64,000 nt of DNA from JBBIJO01 sp037445895. Lineage in GTDB: Bacteria; Bacteroidota; Ignavibacteria; Kapaibacteriales; UBA2268. Below the pieces are notes generated by a model. The model had not been told where the DNA came from and ran no database searches. It was given only the letters and a program-made list of their open reading frames with translations. How positions within the stretch are numbered: the first letter of the stretch is position 1; every line of letters starts with the position of its first letter. The stretch spans positions 1 through 64,000 of the forward strand of contig JBBIJO010000014.1 in assembly GCA_037445895.1 (NCBI GenBank), read 5' to 3'. Below are positions 8,816-17,957 of this stretch, one piece after another. Position numbers and translations under genes: made by a program.

Positions 8816-9898
8816 TCAGACCACAGCAATTCCTTTGTTCAAAAGTTCTGTTTGTTCGACAACTTGAAGATTTTGTATAATTGGCAAAAGATTCCCTTCG
8901 ATTACTTCTGTTAGATTATAATTTTTCTGTTCGCCTTCTAACCGATGGTCTGTAACACGGTTCTGTGGCCAATTATACGTTCGAATTTTTTCGGAACGGT
9001 CGCCCGAGCGCACCATCGACTTTCGAGTGCTCGAAATTTCTTTGTGTTGTTTTTCGAGTTCCAATTCATAAAGCCTTGAGCGCAACACTTTCATTGCTTT
9101 TTCGCGGTTTGCCGATTGCGAACGTTCTTCTTGGCACGATACGACAATCCCTGTTGGAATGTGTGTAATACGGACAGCAGTTTCGACCTTGTTCACATTT
9201 TGCCCTCCGTGGCCACCAGCACGAAAAATATCGATTCGCAAATCGTCCTTGTTAATGTCAATGTCGATTTCTTCGGCTTCGGGAAGAACAGCGACAGTCG
9301 CCGCAGAAGTATGAATTCGTCCACTTGCTTCAGTTTCGGGGACACGTTGAACTCGGTGGACACCGCTTTCGAATTTCATTACTCCAAAGACATCTTCGCC
9401 TGCAATCGAAAAAATAATTTCTTTGAACCCACCCCGCTCGCTTTCATTAAAATCAATTATTTCGACTTTATAGTTTTGCTTTTCGGCGAACTTTTGATAC
9501 ATTCGGAAAAGGTCGCCAACGAAAATACCTGCTTCATCGCCCCCGGTCCCCGCACGAATCTCGACAATACAATTCTTTAAATCGTTCATATCCTTTGGGA
9601 CGAGCAGAAGTTTAAGTTTTTCTTCGAGTTCCACTCTTATACCTTGTAGTGATTCTATCTCTTCGTATGCCAACTCGCGGAGTTCGGGTTCAATTCCACT
9701 TTCAATTAATTCATAGTTGGAATCTATTTCGCTAAGGGTTTTCAAATATTCCTTCGCTGTCTCGACGATTGGGGTTAAATATTTAAGTTGTCTCGAAAGT
9801 TCTTTGTATCGCTTTACATCCTGAATAATATCGGGGTTGTTCAATTCCATTCGAAGACTATCGTATTTTTCGATGATTGATTCTAATTTTTCTCGCAT
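8816..9898 (-). CDS. prfA: Peptide chain release factor 1
   Basis: A 360-residue class I release factor, standard RF1 length. It has the catalytic GGQ loop in RAGGHGGQNVNKVETAV (about residues 227-243), the PxT-type codon-recognition motif as PET in RVPETEASGRIHTSA, and AGTGGDEAG in domain 2. RF1 reads UAA and UAG and triggers peptidyl-tRNA hydrolysis at the ribosome. There is no programmed frameshift, as expected for RF1 rather than RF2. It is transcribed alone, divergently from the DUF3098-era pair. Confidence 0.96.
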   Translation of the reverse strand: MREKLESIIEKYDSLRMELNNPDIIQDVKRYKELSRQLKYLTPIVETAKEYLKTLSEIDSNYELIESGIEPELRELAYEEIESLQGIRVELEEKLKLLLVPKDMNDLKNCIVEIRAGTGGDEAGIFVGDLFRMYQKFAEKQNYKVEIIDFNESERGGFKEIIFSIAGEDVFGVMKFESGVHRVQRVPETEASGRIHTSAATVAVLPEAEEIDIDINKDDLRIDIFRAGGHGGQNVNKVETAVRITHIPTGIVVSCQEERSQSANREKAMKVLRSRLYELELEKQHKEISSTRKSMVRSGDRSEKIRTYNWPQNRVTDHRLEGEQKNYNLTEVIEGNLLPIIQNLQVVEQTELLNKGIAVV

Positions 9899-10195
9899 AT
9901 AAATTTAAAGAATTAAAGAAATTAAGAAACGAAATATATAGAGAAATATTATCCTGTGGGTTTATTATTAAGCAATAATTTACCGTCCAAAGCTGTCTTG
10001 CTATTCAAGCAGTGCGATAAAGACTTTGAAGAAATAATCAAAAACAAACACTTACAATTTTTTTGTTTACACCATATTCCGCATCTTTTTCAAGGTCCCT
10101 TTATTTCGTTTCATAACATTGAAAAATAGGATTTTTCAGAAGTTTCATTGAAATATATTAAATTTGAATTTTAAAAAACAACTTGGTATAAAGAA
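9899..10195. promoter_or_regulatory. Divergent prfA / DUF3098-era intergenic region
   Basis: This 297-base AT-rich region must carry promoters for both directions. TAAATTTG at 10159-10166 matches the Bacteroidota -7 consensus TAnnTTTG and lies about 30 bases before the DUF3098 start, but no good -33 TTTG is at the right distance, so the call is weak. Confidence 0.3.
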
Positions 10196-10495
10196 ATGGC
10201 AAAACAACTTCAACAAAAAGGCAGAAAAGTCGCGCCACAGAAGAAAAAGGCTGTCGAGTGGCATTTCCCATTTGATAAAAGGAATAGCAAATGGTTTCTG
10301 ATTGGTTTGGGTGTTATTGTCCTTGGCTATATTCTTATGGCAACAGGAATAACCGAAGACCCCGCAACAGTTTCAGGAAAGTGGAACAATCCTTTTGTTG
10401 TCGTCATTGCTCCCATTATTCTTGTTATTGGCTATCTCGTTTTAATACCTTATGCAATATTGAAGACATTCAAAAAGAACAACAGCGATGAATAA
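10196..10495 (+). CDS. DUF3098 membrane protein
   Basis: A 99-residue protein with a basic N-terminus, the family core FPFDKRNSKWFLIGLGVIVL, and two membrane helices (WFLIGLGVIVLGYILMATG and FVVVIAPIILVIGYLVLIPYA). DUF3098 is confined largely to Bacteroidota and is often next to genes of cell-envelope or ribosome maturation. The function is unknown. Its last 8 bases overlap the start of era, so the two genes are coupled. Confidence 0.85.
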   Translation: MAKQLQQKGRKVAPQKKKAVEWHFPFDKRNSKWFLIGLGVIVLGYILMATGITEDPATVSGKWNNPFVVVIAPIILVIGYLVLIPYAILKTFKKNNSDE

Positions 10496-11381
10496 AAAGT
10501 GTGGTTTCGTTGCTTTAATCGGGGAGCCAAACGTTGGGAAATCTACACTTTTGAATGCACTCGTTGGGACTAAACTTTCTATTGTTACACCTAAACCGCA
10601 AACAACTCGTAAAAAAGTTGTTGGGATACGAACCGACAACGATTCGCAAATGATTTTCCTCGATACCCCCGGTGTCATCGAGCCTCGCTACGAACTCCAT
10701 CGTTCGATGATGCAATTCGTAAGCTATGCGATAGCGGAAGCCGATTTACTCGGATTGATTATCGACAGTTACAAGCAACAAACTATCGCCGGGAGTCTAA
10801 GCAAAGAAGTTACCGAAATGTTGCAAACGACCCATAAGCCCAAGATTTTGATTTTAAACAAAATAGATTTGCTTCCAAATTCAAGGCAAATATTACCAAC
10901 AATCGAAGATGCTTCGAAGACAAAAATATTCACCGATTTCATACCAATTTCGGCAAAAAAGATGGCTGGAATCGATGAACTAATCAAAGTTATAAAGTAT
11001 AATCTACCCGAAGGAAATTTTCTATACGACCCCGATTCGTTGAGCACACAGAACGAACGCTTCTTTGTTGCCGAAACAATCCGCGAAAAATTATTTGTGT
11101 TCTATAACGACGAAGTGCCATACTCAACGGAGGTGAATATTGTTGAATTTAAGGAACGCGAGAAAGGGAAATGGTATATTTCCGCAGAAATTGTTACAGA
11201 AAAGGAATCACAGAAACCCATTATCATTGGGAAAAAGGGCAAAAAAATCAAGGAGTTAGGCGAAATTGCTCGCAAAGAAATTGAGCTACATCTTGAACAC
11301 GAAGTCTATCTTGAGTTATTCGTTAAAGTGCGCGAGCGATGGCGCAACGATAAAAATATGCTAAAAAATTTGGGCTACTGA
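10488..11381 (+). CDS. era: GTPase Era, 16S rRNA maturation factor
   Basis: A 297-residue Era. The GTPase domain has G1 GEPNVGKST (residues about 12-20), G3 DTPG and G4 NKID (LILNKIDLLP), and the C-terminal KH domain has the motif IIIGKKGKKIKELG. Era binds the 3' end of 16S rRNA and is needed for 30S assembly. It starts within the last codons of the DUF3098 gene. Confidence 0.96.
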   Translation: MNKKCGFVALIGEPNVGKSTLLNALVGTKLSIVTPKPQTTRKKVVGIRTDNDSQMIFLDTPGVIEPRYELHRSMMQFVSYAIAEADLLGLIIDSYKQQTIAGSLSKEVTEMLQTTHKPKILILNKIDLLPNSRQILPTIEDASKTKIFTDFIPISAKKMAGIDELIKVIKYNLPEGNFLYDPDSLSTQNERFFVAETIREKLFVFYNDEVPYSTEVNIVEFKEREKGKWYISAEIVTEKESQKPIIIGKKGKKIKELGEIARKEIELHLEHEVYLELFVKVRERWRNDKNMLKNLGY

Positions 11382-11568
11382 AATCATTATTACCTCCCGC
11401 ACAAATGAAGTAAAAACTAAGCAAACTAATGGTAGGAAGAATCTCTTCGGTTATGTAGGCTTTTCGGGATGGCAAATGAATTAAAAATCTATTCAAAGCC
11501 TGTATGAGTCCATACTTTCCCCACGGGATAGATGAGCCATACAAAAATTCTAAAACGGATTTTCGAAA

Positions 11569-12759
11569 CTAAACTTCGAGAGCAGCAAGCCCCGGAAGAG
11601 TTTTCCCGCCGAGAAAATCGAGCGACGCCCCACCCCCAGTCGATACGTGAGAAACTTTGTCTTTAAGATTCAACTTTGCCATTGCCGAAGCCGAATCTCC
11701 ACCCCCGACAATCGTTATTGCTCCTCTCGAGGTGGCGTCGGCTAATGCATAAGCAATTACTTTTGTTCCTTCGGCAAATTTTTCGATTTCGAAAACACCC
11801 ACTGGTCCATTCCATACAATCGTTTTGCTGTTGAGGATGATTTCTCGGAACTCGTTACGTGTCTTCTCGCCAATATCGACACCCATCCAATTGTCTGCGA
11901 TTTCGTTGGAATTCACATTTTTAATGTGGGCTGTGTTGTCCATTTCATCGGCAATGATAACATCTGTCGGCAAAATCAAATTTATTCCTTTTTGTTCTGC
12001 TTCGGAAAGAAGAGATTTTGCTAAATCGATTTTTTCGGTTTCGACTATGGAAGAACCCGTTGAATATCCCTTTGCACTAAGAAATGTATATGCCAATCCT
12101 CCCCCAACAATAATGTTATCGCAGCGTTGCATCAAATTATGAATTATGTCGATTTTACCTGTAATTTTAGCTCCTCCAATGATTGCAGTAAAAGGCTTCG
12201 GAGGATTTTGAATAGCTTTACCAAAGTAGTGGATTTCGTTTAAAAGGAGCTTTCCCGCGAAACGCTCCTCGAAAAGTCGAGCAACAGCATCTGTGCTTGC
12301 ATGCGCCCGGTGGCAGCTTGCAAACGCATCGTTGACATAGGAATCGGCTAACGCTCGAAGTTGTTTAGCAAACTCGATTGAATTCTCTTCCTCTTCTTTG
12401 TAGAAACGAACATTTTCGAGAAGAACAACATCCCCGAAGGTTGCACCTTCAACTGCTTTTTTTGCTGATTCGCCTATGCAATCGGAACTGAAAATTACAT
12501 TGTATCCATAGTAATGCTCCATATATTGAGCTACTGGAAAGAGCGAATATTTCGGATTTGGCTCGCCTTTCGGGCGTCCCAAATGTGAAATAAGAATCGG
12601 GATTCCCCCATCGTCGATGATTTTGTCGATTGTTGGCAAAGTTTCAACTATTCGGGTATCGTCGGCAACATTGTTGTTTCCATCCAAGGGGACATTGAAA
12701 TCGACTCGGACAAGGACGCGTTTGCCCGCAAAGTTGAAATCGTAAATTGACCTAATCAT
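11569..12759 (-). CDS. pgk: Phosphoglycerate kinase
   Basis: A 396-residue PGK of standard length. N-terminal substrate-binding residues are in RVLVRVDFNVP and ISHLGRPKG; the nucleotide-binding half has FTAIIGGAKITGKI and ends with the signature VSTGGGASLDFLGGKTLPG. It interconverts 1,3-bisphosphoglycerate and 3-phosphoglycerate with ATP formation. It is downstream of the GAPDH gene by 19 bases in a glycolytic pair. Confidence 0.97.
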   Translation of the reverse strand: MIRSIYDFNFAGKRVLVRVDFNVPLDGNNNVADDTRIVETLPTIDKIIDDGGIPILISHLGRPKGEPNPKYSLFPVAQYMEHYYGYNVIFSSDCIGESAKKAVEGATFGDVVLLENVRFYKEEEENSIEFAKQLRALADSYVNDAFASCHRAHASTDAVARLFEERFAGKLLLNEIHYFGKAIQNPPKPFTAIIGGAKITGKIDIIHNLMQRCDNIIVGGGLAYTFLSAKGYSTGSSIVETEKIDLAKSLLSEAEQKGINLILPTDVIIADEMDNTAHIKNVNSNEIADNWMGVDIGEKTRNEFREIILNSKTIVWNGPVGVFEIEKFAEGTKVIAYALADATSRGAITIVGGGDSASAMAKLNLKDKVSHVSTGGGASLDFLGGKTLPGLAALEV

Positions 12760-12778
12760 AAACGTTCAAAAAAATTAT

Positions 12779-13780
12779 CTATAAAAATCTTCTCAATTCA
12801 AGGACTAAATCAACACATCGGGCGGAGTATCCGTATTCGTTGTCGTACCAACCAACAACTTTGACCAAATTTCCTGCTACCTGGGTCATTTGACTATCGA
12901 AAATGCAAGAATGTTCGTTGCCAACGATATCCGATGAAACCAATGGTTCCTCGGAATATTCAATAATTCCATGCAAATATGTTTCGGAAGCTGTTTTCAT
13001 TGCCGCATTTATTTCTTCTCTTGTAACATTTCTACTAAGAGTAGCGGTAAAATCGGTTAAAGAACCATCGGATACTGGAACACGAACTGCATAGCCAAAC
13101 ATTTTCCCCTTCAACTCTGGGATTACTAACCCAACCGCTTTGGCAGCACCCGTAGTAGTAGGAATCATATTAATTGCAGCTGCCCGAGCTCGTCGTAAAT
13201 CGCTGTGGGGAAGATCTAATATTCTTTGGTCGTTCGTATATGCATGGACGGTAACCATAAAACCAGTCTGGATTCCAAAATTGTCGTTCAATACTTTTGC
13301 CATTGGAGCGAGGCAATTTGTAGTGCAAGAAGCATTCGAGATAATTCTTTCGTTGCCTACGAGCGAAGTGTGATTTACCCCAAGAACAATTGTAGCATCC
13401 ACCTCGTCTTTTGCAGGAGCAGAAAGAACAACTTTTTTAGCACCGTTTTCGAGGTGCTTTTCCAGTTGTTCCCTACGGCGAAAAACACCTGTGGATTCAA
13501 AAACAACATCAACGTTGTTTTTCCACGGAAGATTTTCGATTTGTTTTTCGGCAGAAATCGGAATCGTAACTCCATCGACAACTAAGTTGTTCCCCGAAAA
13601 AGAAACATTCCCCGGATAACGACGGTGAACAGAATCATATTTGAATAGATGCGCCAAAGTTGGTGCGTCGGTAATGTCGTTGATGCCAACGATTTCAACT
13701 TGTTCTTTGAAGCGAAGAAGATGACGAACAAACAATCGTCCAATTCGACCAAAACCATTAATAGCTACTTTCAATGCCAT
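12779..13780 (-). CDS. gap: Type I glyceraldehyde-3-phosphate dehydrogenase
   Basis: A 333-residue GAPDH beginning MALKVAINGFGRIGRLFVR. The Rossmann GFGRIGR, the catalytic cysteine in SNASCTTNCLAPMAK and the conserved WYDNEYGYSARCVDL are all present. A longer frame to 13909 is rejected because GGTGAG lies 5 bases before the ATG at 13778-13780. It heads the gap-pgk pair. Confidence 0.96.
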   Translation of the reverse strand: MALKVAINGFGRIGRLFVRHLLRFKEQVEIVGINDITDAPTLAHLFKYDSVHRRYPGNVSFSGNNLVVDGVTIPISAEKQIENLPWKNNVDVVFESTGVFRRREQLEKHLENGAKKVVLSAPAKDEVDATIVLGVNHTSLVGNERIISNASCTTNCLAPMAKVLNDNFGIQTGFMVTVHAYTNDQRILDLPHSDLRRARAAAINMIPTTTGAAKAVGLVIPELKGKMFGYAVRVPVSDGSLTDFTATLSRNVTREEINAAMKTASETYLHGIIEYSEEPLVSSDIVGNEHSCIFDSQMTQVAGNLVKVVGWYDNEYGYSARCVDLVLELRRFL

Positions 13781-13962
13781 ATATCTCACCATTATTGAAT
13801 TAATCAAAAAATTTTTAAACGTAAATTTAAAATAAATCTTGCTTACTTCCAAACAATATGCAATTTTTTTAAAAAAACTTCTATCGTATGGGATATACCA
13901 AATTAGCAATACATTTATTTCGATATACGTGCTTCTTCCTTCTTCTTAATTCAATTAGTTCT

Positions 13963-16140
13963 TTATTCGATAGCTGCTAATAAATCCTCCAATATCCGTT
14001 TTGCAGCTTGAGGAATTATTGTTCCTGGACCAAAGATTTCATTGACCCCCACATTATATAAAAATTCATAATCTTGTGGCGGAATTACACCCCCAACCAC
14101 TACAATAATGTCGTCTCTGCCATATCGTTTTAATTCTTCGATTAGTTTCGGGACAAGTGTTTTGTGCCCTGCGGCAAGGGAACTAACACCAACTATGTGG
14201 ACATCGTTTTCGACTGCTTGGCGAGCGGTTTCTTCCGGTGTTTGAAAAAGTGGTCCAATATCGACGTCGAATCCTAAGTCGGCGAAAGATGTTGCAATGA
14301 CTTTTGCACCGCGGTCGTGACCATCTTGTCCCATTTTTGCAACAAGGATTCTCGGGCGACGTCCGGCGAGTGATTCAAATTTATCGGCAATCTTTCGGAC
14401 CACTTCGATTTCGTCCTTGTGTGAATATTCGCGGCTATAAACACCCGCAAATGACTGAATTACAGCCTTGTGGCGACCAAAAACTTTTTCGAGTGCGAAA
14501 GAAATTTCGCCAAGCGTTGCACGCGCTCGGGCACATTCAATTGCAAAAGCAAGCAAATTACCTTCGCCTGTTGCAGCGCACTTTGTAAGGGCATCGAGGG
14601 TCTGTTGAACTTTCTTAGCATCTCTTGTCCTTCTTAGTTCGTCGAGCCTCTGTATTTGTTGTTCGCGAACAGCAGTGTTATCGACTTCGAGAATTGGAAT
14701 TTGAGTTTCGTCGCTAGTTCGATACTTATTTACACCAACGATAATTTCTTTTTTAGAATCGATGCGAGCTTGGCGACGCGCTGCCGCTTCTTCTATACGG
14801 ATTTTGGGGATTCCTGTTCCGATTGCTTTCGCCATACCACCGAGAGATTCAATCTCCTCTATATGTTCCCAAGCTTTATGCATAAGTTCATTCGTTAGAT
14901 ATTCAAGATAGTAAGAACCGCCGAGTGGGTCGATAGTTTTGCAAATTCCAGTTTCTTCCTGTAAATACAATTGAGTGTTTCGGGCAATACGAGCAGAAAA
15001 ATCTGTTGGAAGGGCAATTGCTTCGTCGAGCGAATTGGTATGCAACGATTGAGTGTGTCCCAAAGCAGCAGCCAAAGCTTCGATACAAGTGCGGATAACA
15101 TTATTGAATGGGTCCTGTTCAGTAAGACTCCATCCCGAAGTTTGGCAATGGGTTCGCAAAGCCATTGATTTTGGATTTTGTGGATTAAATTGCTTGACAA
15201 TTTTTGCCCAAAGCAAGCGAGCTGCGCGCATTTTCGCAACTTCCATAAAGAAATTTTTTCCAATAGCCCAAAAAAAAGAAATACGCGGAGCAAAATCGTC
15301 GATAGAAAGCCCACCTCGCAGACCAGCCCGAAGGTATTCCAATCCATCGGCAAGAGTATAACCCAACTCCAAATCGGCTGTAGCTCCTGCCTCTTGCATA
15401 TGATAACCCGAAATGGAAATACAATTGAATTTAGGCATATTTCGAGACGTATATTCAAAAATATCGGTAATAATCCTCATCGAAGGTTCAGGCGGGTAAA
15501 TGTAGGTATTTCGAACCATAAATTCTTTGAGGATGTCGTTTTGAATAGTTCCGGAAAGTTTCTTCTGTTGGACTCCTTGTTCCTCGGCAGCCACAATATA
15601 GAAAGCCATCACAGGAAGCACTGCTCCATTCATTGTCATAGAAACAGAGATTTGCTCGAGCGGTATTCCATCGAAAAGTATTTTCATATCAAGTATGGAA
15701 TCGACAGCAACCCCTGCTTTGCCAACGTCTCCCACAACACGCGGATGGTCGGAATCGTAACCACGATGAGTAGCAAGGTCGAAAGCAACGGAAAGCCCTT
15801 TCTGGCCAGCAGCAAGGTTCCGACGATAGAATGCATTGCTTTCTTCGGCTGTCGAAAAACCAGCATACTGGCGAATCGTCCAAGGCTGTTGGATATACAT
15901 TGTTGGATATGGACCTCGAAGGAATGGCGGAAGCCCAGCAGTAAAGTCCAAATGTTCAAAGTCTTTTATATTATCAAGAGTATAAAGAGGAAATACATCA
16001 ATTCCTTCCATTGTTCGGGTTACAAGTTCCTCGAATTTATAGCCAGTTTGTTTTTCGAACTCTTGCTTCCAACTTTCAAAATCTAAATTATGGCTGTAAC
16101 AAAAGTCCAGTTCAATCTTCGTTAAATCTGGAAATTTCAT
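13963..16140 (-). CDS. mutB: Methylmalonyl-CoA mutase, large (catalytic) subunit
   Basis: A 725-residue B12-dependent mutase: N-terminal TIM-barrel with GPYPTMYIQQPWTIRQYAGF and FDLATHRGYDSDHPRV, and C-terminal cobalamin domain with the lower-ligand motif DGHDRG in KMGQDGHDRGAKV. It interconverts methylmalonyl-CoA and succinyl-CoA in propionate or succinate metabolism. The start at 16138-16140 (MKFPDLTKIEL) replaces a longer TTG frame. No small subunit, epimerase or MeaB chaperone is adjacent, so any partner must be elsewhere. Confidence 0.95.
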   Translation of the reverse strand: MKFPDLTKIELDFCYSHNLDFESWKQEFEKQTGYKFEELVTRTMEGIDVFPLYTLDNIKDFEHLDFTAGLPPFLRGPYPTMYIQQPWTIRQYAGFSTAEESNAFYRRNLAAGQKGLSVAFDLATHRGYDSDHPRVVGDVGKAGVAVDSILDMKILFDGIPLEQISVSMTMNGAVLPVMAFYIVAAEEQGVQQKKLSGTIQNDILKEFMVRNTYIYPPEPSMRIITDIFEYTSRNMPKFNCISISGYHMQEAGATADLELGYTLADGLEYLRAGLRGGLSIDDFAPRISFFWAIGKNFFMEVAKMRAARLLWAKIVKQFNPQNPKSMALRTHCQTSGWSLTEQDPFNNVIRTCIEALAAALGHTQSLHTNSLDEAIALPTDFSARIARNTQLYLQEETGICKTIDPLGGSYYLEYLTNELMHKAWEHIEEIESLGGMAKAIGTGIPKIRIEEAAARRQARIDSKKEIIVGVNKYRTSDETQIPILEVDNTAVREQQIQRLDELRRTRDAKKVQQTLDALTKCAATGEGNLLAFAIECARARATLGEISFALEKVFGRHKAVIQSFAGVYSREYSHKDEIEVVRKIADKFESLAGRRPRILVAKMGQDGHDRGAKVIATSFADLGFDVDIGPLFQTPEETARQAVENDVHIVGVSSLAAGHKTLVPKLIEELKRYGRDDIIVVVGGVIPPQDYEFLYNVGVNEIFGPGTIIPQAAKRILEDLLAAIE

Positions 16141-16304
16141 ATAATTAATTGCAAAAATTAACAACGCAAAATACAAAATTAGGAAAAAGGAATTAGTATG
16201 TGTTGGTTTTTAGTTCGATTAATTTACCAATAAACTTAAAAAAGATTCTTTCCGAGCGGTCTCTTTTTTTCTTTAATTTTGCATTTTATTTTTATCGAAT
16301 TTCT

Positions 16305-16694
16305 ATGAAAAGCAAACAAATAGCAAGGCTAACAATTAAAGGGGCACAGTTTTATGCCTATCACGGAGTGAAACAAGAGGAACGATATCTCGGCGGTCGC
16401 TACGAAGTAGATTTCGACTTATGGTACGACGCCACCGAAGCTATCACAAACGACAGTGTCGCACTTGCTCTAAACTACGAAGAGGCTATGAACTGCATCG
16501 AAGAGACTTTTGCCGATGAATCATATAATTTAATTGAAACAGTTGCACATAGGATTTTGAGTCTTGCTTTCGAGCGATTCTCGAACCTTGTCGAAGCAAA
16601 AATACGCGTTCGCAAAATGAACGTCCCAATTCACAGTGTGGTTAACTTTATCGAAACCGAACTCACAAGGCATAAAACCGATGTCGTCGAATAA
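16305..16694 (+). CDS. folB: Dihydroneopterin aldolase
   Basis: A 129-residue FolB (MKSKQIARLTIKGAQFYAYH). The hallmark is the YHGV/E region (FYAYHGVKQEERYLGGRYEV) near the N-terminus and ETVAHRILSLAFERF in the middle. It cleaves dihydroneopterin to 6-hydroxymethyl-dihydropterin for folate synthesis. A longer frame begins at 16200, but the ATG at 16305 gives the family's normal N-terminus. It overlaps folK by 14 bases. Confidence 0.92.
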   Translation: MKSKQIARLTIKGAQFYAYHGVKQEERYLGGRYEVDFDLWYDATEAITNDSVALALNYEEAMNCIEETFADESYNLIETVAHRILSLAFERFSNLVEAKIRVRKMNVPIHSVVNFIETELTRHKTDVVE

Positions 16695-17193
16695 TCAAAA
16701 TACTTTTAGCGTTTTTGTTCTAATTGGCATTGGCTCGAACCTCGGCGACAGGGAAAAAAATATACAAAAAGCAATAGAATTGTTGGGTGTCCAAGGTATT
16801 CTTTCCGATATTTGCTCTGCTTCGCTATACGAAACTGAACCGGTTGGTTTTAAAAATCAGCCGTGGTTTCTGAATACAGTGATTTCCGGGGTCACAAATC
16901 TCTCGCTTCCTGAATTATTTACTAAATGTAAAGAAATCGAAAAAACAATTGGCAGGCAAAAACGCCTACGTTGGCACGAACGGGAAATCGATTTAGATAT
17001 CCTAACTTACGGCGATTCCCAACTAAAATCGAGCGAGGTAAATGTGCCACATCCACGAATGGCTGAACGCCGTTTTGTCCTTGTTCCTGCATCGGAAATC
17101 GCACCGGACACAATACACCCCCCAACCCGCAAAAGCTTAGCGCAACTTTTGCAGGAATGCACAGATTCATCCAAAGTTACGCTATACCCTTAA
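16681..17193 (+). CDS. folK: HPPK, 2-amino-4-hydroxy-6-hydroxymethyldihydropteridine pyrophosphokinase
   Basis: A 170-residue FolK. It has the nucleotide-binding GIGSNLGDREKNIQKAIELL and the signature RWHEREIDLDILTYGD, then VPHPRMAERRFVLVPASEIA. It pyrophosphorylates hydroxymethyl-dihydropterin, the step after FolB, encoded immediately upstream with overlap. The frame extends to 16636, but the ATG at 16681 fits the family. Confidence 0.93.
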   Translation: MSSNNQNTFSVFVLIGIGSNLGDREKNIQKAIELLGVQGILSDICSASLYETEPVGFKNQPWFLNTVISGVTNLSLPELFTKCKEIEKTIGRQKRLRWHEREIDLDILTYGDSQLKSSEVNVPHPRMAERRFVLVPASEIAPDTIHPPTRKSLAQLLQECTDSSKVTLYP

Positions 17194-17210
17194 TATCGCC
17201 TTGCTGAATA

Positions 17211-17603
17211 TTATTCCGCTTGCTTTTTCGAGCTTCCATCGAGACTGTAAGCTCCCGGTCCAAAAAAGAATAAGTATAGCAAACCTCCCATCAATCCGAG
17301 ATTCTTCAAGAACATAATCATCTGGACAATATCGGAAAATTTGGTATGAAATATAAGGGTTACGGGAATAAGATAAATTGCCAAAACGATTGCAGCCCAT
17401 CTAGTCTTGTATCCAAAAATAATCATTAAACTGCCGAGAACCTCGATAATCAAGGCTACAACGAGAAGAAAACCCGTCATTGGCATCCCGAATGCTTCCA
17501 TATACTGTTGGGAGCCTGCAAAGTCGGTAATCTTGTTTATCCCGGTTATCAAAAAGATAAGAACTACAAAAATTCGCGCAACAAGAAGAAAAAAGTTTTT
17601 CAT
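17211..17603 (-). CDS. DoxX family membrane protein
   Basis: A 130-residue four-helix membrane protein of the DoxX family (MKNFFLLVARIFVVLIFLIT; then YMEAFGMPMTGFLLVVALII, a helix around WAAIVLAIYLIPVTLIFH and a last one at LGLMGGLLYLFFFGPG). The ATG at 17601-17603 has AGGAGG 5 bases upstream. DoxX-like proteins occur in redox or stress-related contexts, but the substrate is unknown. It converges with folK. Confidence 0.85.
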   Translation of the reverse strand: MKNFFLLVARIFVVLIFLITGINKITDFAGSQQYMEAFGMPMTGFLLVVALIIEVLGSLMIIFGYKTRWAAIVLAIYLIPVTLIFHTKFSDIVQMIMFLKNLGLMGGLLYLFFFGPGAYSLDGSSKKQAE

Positions 17604-17957
17604 AAGTCCTCCTAAAAAATTGAACATCGTTTAATTAAACGGAACTAATTTTTATATATTGTAAAGATTATCATTTTTTTAAAGCAGTATAAATTTAGGA
17701 GGTTAGCCAAAAAGAATGAGTTTTATCGGCGCTTGTGCATTTGCCTCTTTGCGAACAACAGTATGGTCAAAATTTTTAAGCGTCTCGATTAAAGGAGAAA
17801 AATAAGATTGTTTAGGAACAATCTTGGAAACCATCGAATCCAACTACTCCCTTTTCAATGCCTACTCTTACTGCTAAGAAGGTAAGTTTTTCACAAAAAG
17901 TGGATGGGACAAGTTTTTTCGATAGCTAATTCGTGAATTGTCCATATAGAACTATAC
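17604..17957. other. 354-base intergenic region with one terminator
   Basis: Apart from the hairpin described separately at 17798-17825, nothing is recognised. A 29-codon ATG frame at 17716 lacks coding signals. Confidence 0.4.
17798..17825 (-). terminator. Intrinsic terminator for the porin-like gene
   Basis: Read on the minus strand: a perfect 9-bp stem AAGATTGTT/AACAATCTT with a 4-base loop CCTA, followed by ATTTTT. It lies about 130 bases past the stop of the porin-like gene at 17958. Confidence 0.6.

Noticed and set aside
17716..17805. 29-codon ORF starting MSFIGACAFAS
   Set aside because: No convincing ribosome site at the right spacing, no similarity, and it runs into the terminator hairpin.
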